From contig JARUPY010000388.1 in assembly GCA_029817715.1 (NCBI GenBank), forward strand, positions 1 through 64,000: 64,000 bases of DNA, in the 5' to 3' direction. The stretch is from Melastoma dodecandrum. Lineage: Eukaryota; Streptophyta; Magnoliopsida; Myrtales; Melastomataceae. The notes under the pieces are model-generated. The model ran no database searches, had not been told where the DNA came from, and saw only the letters and a list, made by a program, of their open reading frames with translations. A program made the translations under genes and the position numbers. Of this stretch, positions 27,968-35,207 are shown in pieces. Within the stretch, counting starts at the first letter, position 1, and each line of letters starts with the position of its first letter.

Positions 27968-29255
27968 TCAGGCGCCGGCGGCGCGACGGGGCTGCTGGGT
28001 CCCGACCTGCTCGCGCAGGCGGGCGGAGGCCGTCAAGCCGCCGTCGAGGCCGACCAGCGCGGGGCGCGCGACCACGGGCTCCGGCATCGGGATCGGGAGG
28101 CGCGTGCGCACCGACCACCGCAGGATGCTCAGCGCGGTGCGCCGGGACGGCATGTACCAGAGGAAGAACATGCCGCGGACGAGCCAGCCGACGAGCTGCG
28201 GCAACGGGATCCCCCACAGCGACGCGACCGCGGGGCCGGGCGCGAACGCCGCGACGGTGCCGAGCCCGCGGAAGCCGAAGCGGCGGGGCCGGGCGCGACG
28301 CGAGCTGCGCGCGATGTTACGGCCGACGGTCGTCCCGGCGCGGATCGCCCAGAGCGCCTCCTTCGGCACCCGGTCGCCGCCGCGGCGCACCGCTGCGGCA
28401 TCGCCCGCGCTCCACACCCCGTCGGTCACGCGGAGGCACTCGTCGACGGCCAGCAGACCGTCCGCCTCCTGGAACCGCTCGAGCCCGGGGATCACCGGCA
28501 CGGTGCTGCCGAGGGAGGTGATCACGGTCGCCGCCTCGATGCGCGTGCCGTCCCCGAGCTCCACGCCGTGCTCGTCCACCGAGACCACGCGGGTCCCGGT
28601 GAGCAGCTCGACGCCCGCGTCGGTGATGGTTCCGCGCCAGCTTGTCCTGCAGCGACCTCCGGTCCTGCCAGACCGGCACGACCGTCGACGTCCCGGAGAT
28701 GAGGACGATGCGACGGGCGTCGCCGTACCGGCGCCCGAGCGCCGCGGCGACCTCGGTGCCGGCGAAGCCCGCGCCGACCACGGCGATCGTGGTCATCCGT
28801 CGGGCGTCCGACGCGTCGCTCGGCGGCTGCGCGTCGAGCCACAGGAGGTGCTCGAGCAGCGCCTCCACCTTCCCCGGCGAGCGCAGGGACCACCCGTGCT
28901 CGGCGAGCCCGGGCAGGTGGTCGATGCGGTCCTGCGCGCCGGTCGCCACGACGAGCTCGTCGTACTCGACCACGTGCGTCGCACCCTGCCACTCGACGGT
29001 GACCGTGCGGGCGTCCGCGTCTACGGCGGTCGCCCACCCCTGCACGCGCTCGGCGCGCGGGATGACCTCGTCGAGCGGGCTGACCAGCATCTCGGGCTTC
29101 AGGCCCCCCTCGAGGACCTCGCCCGTGAAGCCGTGGAAGACGTGCTCCTGGAACGGTGCGATCACCGTGATGCGGGCGCTGTCGCCCATCCAGCGCCGGA
29201 TGGCGCGGTAGCACCAGACGGAGGAGTACCCCCCGCCGAGGATGACGATCCTCAT
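27968..29255 (-). CDS. NDH-2-like NAD(P)/FAD-dependent oxidoreductase (one frameshift)
   Basis: Begins MRIVILGGGYSSVWCYRAI (FAD-binding Rossmann motif GxGxxS with GGG), then FHGFTGEVLEGGLKPEM, DELVVATGAQDR, and the NAD(P) site IAVVGAGFAGTEVAAALGRRYG. After a shift near 28640 it continues with the third FAD motif VTDGVWSAGDAAA and ends with an amphipathic/hydrophobic segment GWLVRGMFFLWYMPSRRT that may attach it to the membrane, as in type-II NADH dehydrogenases. ATG overlaps the stop of the upstream acyl-ACP-reductase-like gene (ATGA), so the two are co-translated. Confidence 0.85.
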
Positions 29256-30355
29256 GCGACGGCCCCGTCCGGGATCTGCGTGGCCGCGTCGCGGCGGAGC
29301 GGTCTGGTCCAGCCCGGCACCGCGACGGCGTCGCCGAACGAGGTCGGGTCGGCGAGACCGAACCCGAGGCGCCCGAACCGCTCGGACAGCGAGCGGACGT
29401 GCGCGACCTGGTCGAGCGACGGCCGGCCGATCGTGCCGTGCCCGCGGTGGTCGTCGAGCGCGAGCAGCGCGCTCTCCGCGAGGCACGCGAACGAGGACGA
29501 CGGGGCGAGACCGATGCTGTAGCCGGTCCGGAGCAGCCCCGGCGTGGAGACGACGCCGCCGTCGAGGATCGTCACATCCGGCCGCTCGGTCGCGAGCTCC
29601 GGGCTGCTGTTCCGGGGCTGGGTGTCGTCGAGCACGACCGCGCCGAGCTTGAGGTGCTCGGCAGTCAGCACGGCCCCCGCGGCCGAGGTCATCAGCACGA
29701 CGATGTCGGCGGCGCGGCACGCCTGCATGTCGGTCGACCAGGTCGCGCCGAGATCCGTCGCCAGCGCCGTCAGCGCGGCCGGGGTGCGGCCGACCAGCAC
29801 GAGGTCCCCGATGAGGTCCGACCCGCCGAGCACCCGCGCGACCGCCGTGCCGACCGAGCCGTTCGCGCCGACGAGCGCGACCACGGGCGGCTTCGACATG
29901 CCGGCCGCGATCCGCTCCACCGCCGACGCGGTGACCGCCGCGGTGTACGCGTTGCCGTTCGTCACGCCGATGTCGGTGCGACGGCGGAGCTTCGCGCCTC
30001 CGGCCGTCGCGGGGGCGGTGAGCGCGCCGAGCCCGAGCACCGTCGCGCCGCGGGCGACCGCCAGGTCGATCGCCTCGTCGATGCGCCGCGCGACGAGCGC
30101 GCGGTCGTCGCCGAGCAGCATCGTCGGGGTGAGCGGCACGGCGATGACCTCGCCGAGCACCTCCCCGGACCGGTCCTCGGCGGCGATCGTCGCGTGGACC
30201 CACGGCTTGATGGGCAGCCGCCGCATCGCCGCCTCGACCATGCGGCCCGGGAGGAGGCCCAGCGCAGGGTGGACCAGCGCCAGATCCTGCGACGGGTCGG
30301 TGCGCGGGTGGATCAGGAAGGCGAAGCGACCTCGCGGGGCGGGCGTCGTGTCCAA
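29252..30355 (-). CDS. acyl-ACP-reductase-like (AAR-like) NAD(P)-binding protein
   Basis: 367 residues, TTG start. The N-terminal part reads FAFLIHPRTDPSQD and LLPGRMVEAAMRRLPIKPWVHATI, then TVLGLGALTAPATAGG, TDIGVTNGNAYTAAVTASAVERI, the Rossmann motif VVALVGANGSVGTAVARVL, VLDDTQPRN and VTILDGGVV. The order of these motifs parallels cyanobacterial long-chain acyl-ACP reductase, which makes fatty aldehydes, and distant shikimate/glutamyl-tRNA reductase-like proteins. Family membership at the level of fold is likely. The actual substrate is inference. Upstream lies a 376-nt intergenic region that must hold its promoter. Confidence 0.7.
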   Translation of the reverse strand: MDTTPAPRGRFAFLIHPRTDPSQDLALVHPALGLLPGRMVEAAMRRLPIKPWVHATIAAEDRSGEVLGEVIAVPLTPTMLLGDDRALVARRIDEAIDLAVARGATVLGLGALTAPATAGGAKLRRRTDIGVTNGNAYTAAVTASAVERIAAGMSKPPVVALVGANGSVGTAVARVLGGSDLIGDLVLVGRTPAALTALATDLGATWSTDMQACRAADIVVLMTSAAGAVLTAEHLKLGAVVLDDTQPRNSSPELATERPDVTILDGGVVSTPGLLRTGYSIGLAPSSSFACLAESALLALDDHRGHGTIGRPSLDQVAHVRSLSERFGRLGFGLADPTSFGDAVAVPGWTRPLRRDAATQIPDGAVA

Positions 30356-30731
30356 GGTGGTCTCCGGGTGAAGGATGCGGGCAGGCGGGGAGGTGCATCC
30401 GGCCAGAGGGGTGCGCGGAAGAGCGCTCGGACGCCCCCCGATGTCCGGCTAGAACGGCCGCCTCCACCCCCTGCTCGGGCGAGACCCGTTCTGGGGGTCT
30501 TCGGCGACTGGCGTCACCATATCGGGGGGCATCGGCACCGCCGCAAGCCCCAGTTGCACACCCGGACGGGGGGCACAAGCCCCGAAAACCCCCTACGTAA
30601 ACGCGTTCTGCCTGATCAGCAGTGCAGTCACATGCGTTACTCCGTGCACAGGGGCCCCGTGAGCCCCTCCGGCCCCGGGCGTGTCATTCAGGTTGCGGGG
30701 TACACCGCGCAGACCATTGCGCCCCGACTCG
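30356..30731. other. 376-nt intergenic region upstream of the AAR-like gene
   Basis: No convincing gene on either strand. It contains a spaced inverted repeat (CCCCCCGAT near 30434 and ATCGGGGGGC near 30522) and several C-rich and G-rich runs. On the minus strand TATGGT near 30517-30522, preceded 19 nt earlier by TTGCGG, is a possible promoter for the AAR-like gene. Composition is less saturated in G+C near 30590-30650. Nothing else recognised. Confidence 0.4.
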
Positions 30732-31022
30732 TCAGGTGATGTGGGGGTGGAACGCGGTCGCACCCGGCGCGGACACCTGGTTGTGGATCAGCTCGATGCC
30801 GAGCACATCGAAGCGGGCCGCGTCGACGACGATCGACACCGCCCGCGCGAGGACGGCTTGATCGCCTTCATCCCCGACAAAGAGCTCGCCGTCCTCGTTC
30901 TCCTGCGGCAGCGCGATGCGCCCTCGGAGCGCGATCGGATCCTGCACCCGGAGGCGGATCGCGGCGGTCACCGTCACGGTGCCGTCGTCGTGGGTCTCGG
31001 GCTGCAGCACTCGTGCGGACAC
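30732..31022 (-). CDS. 96-residue protein of unknown function
   Basis: Encodes TVTVTAAIRLRVQDPIALRGR, a short beta-rich start, then an acidic middle (ENEDGELFVGDEGDQ) and an alpha-helical VLARAVSIVVDAARFDVLGIEL. The layout suggests a small one-domain protein. No family recognised. Codon use is like that of its neighbours. The gene has its own intergenic spacing on both sides. Confidence 0.55.
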   Translation of the reverse strand: MSARVLQPETHDDGTVTVTAAIRLRVQDPIALRGRIALPQENEDGELFVGDEGDQAVLARAVSIVVDAARFDVLGIELIHNQVSAPGATAFHPHIT

Positions 31023-31156
31023 CTGCGCACGCTACGCGCTGCGCCCGAGGTGTTCGCGGATCCGGAGATCCAGCACGACACGCCGTGGATCCGGGCCGCA
31101 TCGCGGGGTGTCGCGGAGATCCTCCGGATCGGCGACGGATCTCCGGATCGGCGAGA

Positions 31157-31591
31157 TCAGCGGAGGGAGTCGACCGCCGCGGCGACGCGGCGGGCGCGGG
31201 TCTCCGGCGCCTTCGCCCCCTCGACCGAGACGACGTGCGCCTTGCGCCTGCTCGGCGCGAGCGCGTCGAACGCCTCGCGCACACCCGCCTCGGCGAGGGC
31301 GGCGGAGAGGTCCTCCGGCACCGCGGTCTCGCGCGGAGCGGTGTCGAGCTCGAGCGAGACGTCGAGCTGGTCGCCGCCCGCGATGCCACTCCTCGTCCGG
31401 TGCTCCGAGGAGAACGGGATCAGCGACTGCCCGCCCATCGCGCCGACCGTGCTGCTGTAGCGGTAGCCGTTCACGACGACCGCGACCGCGGGGCGCTTGC
31501 TGCCGCCGAGCGCCTCCAGCACCTCCGCGGGCACCGGGATCCCCGTGTTCCGGCCGGTCAGGTGCATGGTCGTGCGGTAGTCGACGCTCAC
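31157..31591 (-). CDS. DUF1905/YdeI-like protein
   Basis: GTG at 31589-31591 with GAGGAT 6 nt upstream. Reads TGIPVPAEVLEALGGSKRPAVAVVVNGYRYSSTV, LIPFSSEHRTRSGI, GDQLDVSLELDT, then a helical ALAEAGVREAFDALAPSRRKAHV, which is a DUF1905 barrel followed by a YdeI/OmpD-associated helical tail. Function is unknown. Divergent from the LexA-box gene. Confidence 0.82.
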   Translation of the reverse strand: MSVDYRTTMHLTGRNTGIPVPAEVLEALGGSKRPAVAVVVNGYRYSSTVGAMGGQSLIPFSSEHRTRSGIAGGDQLDVSLELDTAPRETAVPEDLSAALAEAGVREAFDALAPSRRKAHVVSVEGAKAPETRARRVAAAVDSLR

Positions 31592-31629
31592 GGCGCCATC
31601 CTCGCATCGCCGGCGGTTCTCCACAGGAT

Positions 31630-31645
31630 TCGAACATGTGTACGA
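31630..31645. promoter_or_regulatory. LexA (SOS) box over the start of a small gene
   Basis: TCGAACATGTGTACGA matches the actinobacterial/Bacillus-type SOS box TCGAAC-N4-GTTCGA at all but one position. It begins directly after the putative -10 hexamer CAGGAT (31624-31629) and covers the ATG at 31636, so a bound LexA would sit on the transcription start of a leaderless message. Confidence 0.65.
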
Positions 31646-31941
31646 CTACGTTGGAGCCCGTGGTCGACTGGCATCCGCGCCGGCTCGTCACCGGCACGGA
31701 GTGGACGATGTCCGTGCCGGGGCAGCCGGAGCCCATCGCGGTGATCCGGCGCCTGCGCTTCGCGGGCCGGGTGGTGTTCCGCGCGGTGACGTGGGCGCCG
31801 ACGTCCGGAGGCCGCGAGCTGATCGGGTACTTCCCCTCCGGCGACGCGGCCGCGGTCGGGGTGTGGCGTCACTACGTCGCGCAGCAGGAGACGCGGCACG
31901 CGGCGGCGTCCCGCACCCACGGCGGCCGCGAGCGCGGCTGA
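31636..31941 (+). CDS. small basic protein, probably SOS-regulated
   Basis: 101 residues: MCTTTLEPVVDWHPRRLVTG, then beta-rich EWTMSVPGQPEPIAVIRRLRF and VVFRAVTWAPTSGGRELIGYF, and an Arg/His-rich tail. There is no Shine-Dalgarno sequence. CAGGAT lies 6 nt before the ATG and the LexA box overlaps the start. No family recognised. By position it is a candidate DNA-damage-induced factor (inference). Confidence 0.6.
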   Translation: MCTTTLEPVVDWHPRRLVTGTEWTMSVPGQPEPIAVIRRLRFAGRVVFRAVTWAPTSGGRELIGYFPSGDAAAVGVWRHYVAQQETRHAAASRTHGGRERG

Positions 31942-31950
31942 CGCGGCCGG

Positions 31951-31992
31951 GCGCGGACGTGGTGGCGCGGACGTGGTGGCGCGGACGTGGTG
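31951..31992. repeat. three perfect 14-bp tandem repeats
   Basis: GCGCGGACGTGGTG is repeated three times without gap, 10 nt after the stop of the preceding gene. A fourth unit begins (GCGCGGGCTTGCC) and turns into the first stem of the following hairpins. The unit shares GCGCGGAC with the family C palindrome arm. Confidence 0.85.
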
Positions 31993-32130
31993 GCGCGGGC
32001 TTGCCACAATGCGCCCTCCTCGGCGCCGCAGCGAGGGCACCGAGTGGCAAGCCGCATCCGCCCGTGCGCGGACTTGCCAGAAGGTGCCCTCTTGATCGGC
32101 GCGGCGGGGCGCCAAGCGGCAAGGCCGCGC
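31993..32130. repeat. two consecutive palindromes of family C
   Basis: First hairpin: GCGGGCTTGCCAC near 31995 against GTGGCAAGCCGC ending at 32054, with an inner GAGGGCAC pair. Second: GCGCGGACTTGCC (32066-32078) against GGCAAGGCCGCGC (32118-32130) with the same single A/C mismatch as at 17598. They fill most of the 247 nt between the small SOS-box gene and the phosphoesterase gene that ends at 32189. Confidence 0.7.
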
Positions 32131-32188
32131 CTCCCCCGGCTCGGACCTGGCCGAGCGCAGTGCGACCGCGCGCGGCGAGTGCCGGGGC

Positions 32189-33307
32189 TCAGCCGGCCGG
32201 GAGGAACGGGCGCGCGGGCACGCTGTGGCGGGCGACCGCCGGCACCTCGACGAAGGTCCGCTCGGGGTACCGCAGCGCGACGAGCGCGCCGCCGAACACG
32301 CAGCCGCCGTCGACGCACGCGGTGCCGCTCAGGAGCTCGCGGCGCGCGGTCGGCGTGTGGCCGTAGACGACGAGCGCGTCGCCCCGGTAGTCCGCCGCCC
32401 ACGGCACCCGGTCGGGCAGGCCGAACTCGTCGGTCGCGCCGGTGGTCGGGCCGTAGAGGCAGAGCGCGCGGACCCGGGCCGACTCGTGCCCCTGGAACCG
32501 GGCAGCGAGGCCGGCATGAGCGACGACCAGCCGGCCGCCGTCGAGCACGAGGTGCGCGGGCAGCGACGCGACGGCCTCGGCGACGACCGCGCGGAACGCC
32601 TCCGGCTCCCCCGCGAGCTGCTCGAGGGAGGCGTCCAGGCCGCCGTTCACCTCGACGTCGTGCCCCGCGAGCGCACGCCGCAGCTTGTCGTCGTGGTTGC
32701 CGAGCACGGAGAGCGCGTCGCCGGCGGCGAGCATGCCGAGCACGAGCCGGAGCACGCCCGGCACATCCGGCCCGCGATCGACGAGGTCGCCGACGAAGAC
32801 GACCGTGCGGCCCTCCGGGTGCGTCGCCCCGTCGGGCCGACCGGTGGCGTCGAGATGGACGTCGTACCCGAGGCGCGCGAGCAGGAGGAGCAGCTCCTCC
32901 GAGCACCCGTGCACGTCGCCGATGACGTCGAACGGCCCGGTGCGCGCGCGCAGGTCGTAGGCCGCGGGCGCGCGGTCGATCGTGAACACCGTGCCGTCGA
33001 CCTCCGTGAGCGCGCGGAGGCGCCCGCGCGGCATCGTCTTCGGCGTCTCGCCGAGCACGATCGCGTCGATGGCGCGGTCCGCGTCGAGCGCGAGCCCGAC
33101 GACGCGGCGCACGTCGTCTAGGTCGAACGCCTCGAACGGAACCGCCACGAGCGCTCCGGCGGCGAGGCGCTCGGACGGATCCGCGGCGACCTCCGCAGCG
33201 TCGAACGCCTCGCGGGCCGCCCGCTCGGCGCCGTGGCCCACGACGAGCACCAGCGCCGGTCCGGCCACCCGGACGACCGGCGGCGCCGATCGCGGGTGGT
33301 GCAGCAT
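32189..33307 (-). CDS. metallophosphoesterase resembling the central domain of Pnkp
   Basis: 372 residues. From ~150 on: FDVIGDVHGCSEELLLLLARLGY, GRTVVFVGDLVDRGPDV, VLGNHDDKLRRAL, VVAHAGLAAR and VVYGHTPTARRE, the complete metal-site set of calcineurin-like phosphatases of the PrpE/Pnkp group. The first ~145 residues (PALVLVVGHGAERAAREAFD onward) have the spacing of a P-loop kinase module but the GxxGxGKS is replaced, and there is no C-terminal ligase. It may be a phosphatase derived from a three-domain RNA-repair enzyme (inference). GAGGAT lies 6 nt before the ATG. Confidence 0.75.
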   Translation of the reverse strand: MLHHPRSAPPVVRVAGPALVLVVGHGAERAAREAFDAAEVAADPSERLAAGALVAVPFEAFDLDDVRRVVGLALDADRAIDAIVLGETPKTMPRGRLRALTEVDGTVFTIDRAPAAYDLRARTGPFDVIGDVHGCSEELLLLLARLGYDVHLDATGRPDGATHPEGRTVVFVGDLVDRGPDVPGVLRLVLGMLAAGDALSVLGNHDDKLRRALAGHDVEVNGGLDASLEQLAGEPEAFRAVVAEAVASLPAHLVLDGGRLVVAHAGLAARFQGHESARVRALCLYGPTTGATDEFGLPDRVPWAADYRGDALVVYGHTPTARRELLSGTACVDGGCVFGGALVALRYPERTFVEVPAVARHSVPARPFLPAG

Positions 33308-33339
33308 CGGACCATCCTCCACCCGCGGCGCGGGCGGCG

Positions 33340-33465
33340 TCAGTCCTCGTCCGCGGGCCCCTCCCACAGGGCTGCGCAGGCGAGGCACACCCGGATCGCG
33401 CCCGGCTGCTCCCCCGGGGACGCCGCGAGCACGATCCGGTCACCTCCGCACCTCGGACACCGCAC
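33340..33465 (-). CDS. 41-residue zinc-ribbon protein
   Basis: From a GTG at 33463-33465: VRCPRCGGDRIVLAAS, a short middle, then VCLACAALWEGPADED. The CxxC...CxxC pairs 22 residues apart form a zinc ribbon. It ends 32 nt before the phosphoesterase ATG. The reading continues openly upstream (for example ECRGCGSC) with no obvious start codon, so a longer product is possible. Function unknown. Confidence 0.5.
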   Translation of the reverse strand: MRCPRCGGDRIVLAASPGEQPGAIRVCLACAALWEGPADED

Positions 33466-33566
33466 GGGGTGATGCTGCGCGAAGGCACCGACACCGGTCG
33501 TGCACGATCCGCACCCCCTGCACTCGGGGTTTCGGCGGGACGGTGCGACCGGCCAGGATTCCGCCC

Positions 33567-33701
33567 ATGACCGGGTCCGACATCGCGATGCTCGCGCTGA
33601 CGTTCGCCGGCTTCGCCCTCATCGCCATGCTCCCGTACGCGGCGTTCCGCCTGGTCGAGCTGGCGGAGGACGCGATCGACCGCGCCCGCGGCCGCGCCTG
33701 A
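33567..33701 (+). CDS. 44-residue single-pass membrane protein
   Basis: ATG 7 nt after CAGGAT. Sequence is a hydrophobic helix (IAMLALTFAGFALIAMLPYAAF) then a charged amphipathic tail (VELAEDAIDRARGRA). Too small to classify. Composition and start context support it. Confidence 0.5.
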   Translation: MTGSDIAMLALTFAGFALIAMLPYAAFRLVELAEDAIDRARGRA

Positions 33702-33758
33702 CGCTCCGTCGATCGAGGGCCTCCGCGTCGATCCAGCGGGTGCGAGCAGAGTGGACGC

Positions 33759-34877
33759 ATGAGCGACCTGTTCCCCGGCCCGGCGCGCGAGCTGCCGGAG
33801 GCACCTCCGAGCCGCGGGGTGCTCGGTTTCGGGTGGACCGCCCTCACCGAGCGGGTCGCCCCTCCGGAGCCCGTCCGGCACGCCGTCGGCTATGAGCCGT
33901 TCGTCGCGTTCGTTCGGGCGTCCGGTGCGGATCCGACGGTGCTCGCACGGGACTTCGGTGCGCTCACCGCGTTCGTCCGCACGTCGGCGGCCGCGCTGAC
34001 GGCGCCGGCGCTCGCGGACGCCGGTGCGGTGTTCCTCGGGAACGCGATCATCGCGGCGTACCCGCGCGCGGAATGGCGCGGCGCGGCCGACCCGGAGGTC
34101 GGGACCGGCCATGCGTCGATGCCCGTGCGCAGCGCGTTCGCGTCGATCCGTGACGACCCGGCGTTCGGCCCGCGGATCGCGACCGGGCTCGTCGAGCACT
34201 GGGCGGAGGAGGACGCGCGCTGGGACGCGGTCGACGCGGGGATGACGGCTACCCGCGCCGCCTCCGAAGCCGCCCCGCTGCAGGACGTGCCCGACTTCGA
34301 GCGGCCCGTCGTCGAGGCCGGGCCGTTCCTCGACGAGCACGGCGAGGTCATCCCCTACGGCTCCCGCTGGGAGCAGCAGGGCGGGGCGCCCGACGACGCG
34401 TACTCGCGCGTCTCCCACCCCGAGCGGTTCGCGCCGCTGATCGTCGTCGCGGAGGCGCTGGTGGCGCACCTCGAGCGCGCGTACGACGTCGCGGTCGAGC
34501 GGGACGGGCAGCAGATCACCCTCCGGCCGCGGGAGGGTGCACCGATCCGGCTCACGTTCACGGACTTCCCCGGCCTGCACCTCCGGGCCGGGCTGCTGCT
34601 GCACGAGGTGCTGCCGAGCTGCGGCTGCGACGCGTGCGACGAGACCGCCGCGTCGGGGATCGACTCGCTCGAGCGGTCCGTGCTCGGCGTCGTCGCGGGC
34701 GGCTTCAGCGAGCACGTGCCGGAAGGAGCCGGGACGGGCGCCTACCACCTCCGGATGCCGGACGGTGGCGGGCACGGGTCGGGCGGCTCCGACGTGCCGG
34801 AGGACGCGATCGTCGCCCCGGAGGTCGTCGCCGCGCTCGGCGGTGCCGCATGGCCGGCCTGGCCCAGGAGGACCTGA
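33759..34877 (+). CDS. conserved protein with DUF6226-like C-terminal domain
   Basis: 372 residues. The N-terminal half is paralogous to the gene at 8343 (shared HAxGYxxFVA and FLGNxxxAAxP motifs). The C-terminal half (HPERFAPLIVVAEALVAHLER, then FTDFPGLHLRAGLLLHEVLPSCGCDACDETA) resembles what I recall as DUF6226, with a CxCxxC cluster that could bind a metal. CAGAGT is 6 nt before the ATG. No function is known. The fusion of the two halves is notable. Confidence 0.7.
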   Translation: MSDLFPGPARELPEAPPSRGVLGFGWTALTERVAPPEPVRHAVGYEPFVAFVRASGADPTVLARDFGALTAFVRTSAAALTAPALADAGAVFLGNAIIAAYPRAEWRGAADPEVGTGHASMPVRSAFASIRDDPAFGPRIATGLVEHWAEEDARWDAVDAGMTATRAASEAAPLQDVPDFERPVVEAGPFLDEHGEVIPYGSRWEQQGGAPDDAYSRVSHPERFAPLIVVAEALVAHLERAYDVAVERDGQQITLRPREGAPIRLTFTDFPGLHLRAGLLLHEVLPSCGCDACDETAASGIDSLERSVLGVVAGGFSEHVPEGAGTGAYHLRMPDGGGHGSGGSDVPEDAIVAPEVVAALGGAAWPAWPRRT

Positions 34878-34878
34878 G

Positions 34879-34977
34879 TCAGGCGGCGATCGGCTCCATC
34901 GCGTGGTCGCAGGCGTCGCACGCCGCGTCGCAGGCGCAGGGCGGCGGGCAGTGGTGGGAGTGGCGGCAGGAGCACAT
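34879..34977 (-). CDS. 32-residue Cys/His-rich peptide
   Basis: ATG at 34975-34977 with GAAAGGA 10 nt upstream. The product starts MCSCRHSHHCPPPCACD and continues with AACDACDHAMEPIAA: seven cysteines and four histidines in 32 residues. This resembles a metal-binding micro-protein (metallothionein-like). The stop lies 1 nt past the stop of the convergent DUF6226-like gene. It is too short for ordinary gene finders, and the proof that it is translated is only its RBS and its composition. Confidence 0.5.
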   Translation of the reverse strand: MCSCRHSHHCPPPCACDAACDACDHAMEPIAA

Positions 34978-35120
34978 GAGCGGCTGGTCCTTTCCGTACG
35001 GCTGTGGACGGTTGGGAAGCAGGGTGAGCCCGCGCCGCCGCGCGCCCGCGGAGCGACCCGCGTCCCAGTTCGGGGGCCGTGCACGGACACGCGTGCCGCC
35101 CCATCGCCGCTGCGGGTGCG

Positions 35121-35192
35121 CGGAGCGCTCGATCGACGCTCCGTCCCTCGATCGACCGAGCGCTCCGTCGAATCAGGGACGGGGCGTCGATC
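35121..35192. terminator. overlapping inverted repeats near the rlmN end
   Basis: Two alternative stems share sequence: CGGAGCGCTCG (35121-35131) with CGAGCGCTCCG (35157-35167), and GATCGACGCTCCGTCCCT (35131-35148) with 35175-35192 (one mismatch). They lie just downstream of the rlmN stop (35208). The alternatives are mutually exclusive, as in an attenuator, but a plain terminator is the simpler reading. Confidence 0.55.
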
Positions 35193-35207
35193 CCGCGGCG
35201 GGGTCGG

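Noticed and set aside
30356..30731. Riboswitch or non-coding RNA in the long intergenic region
   Set aside because: I could not find conserved core motifs of any known riboswitch, and only a weak spaced inverted repeat is present.
31951..32130. CRISPR-like array
   Set aside because: The 14-mers have no spacers and run directly into hairpins. No cas genes occur in the window.
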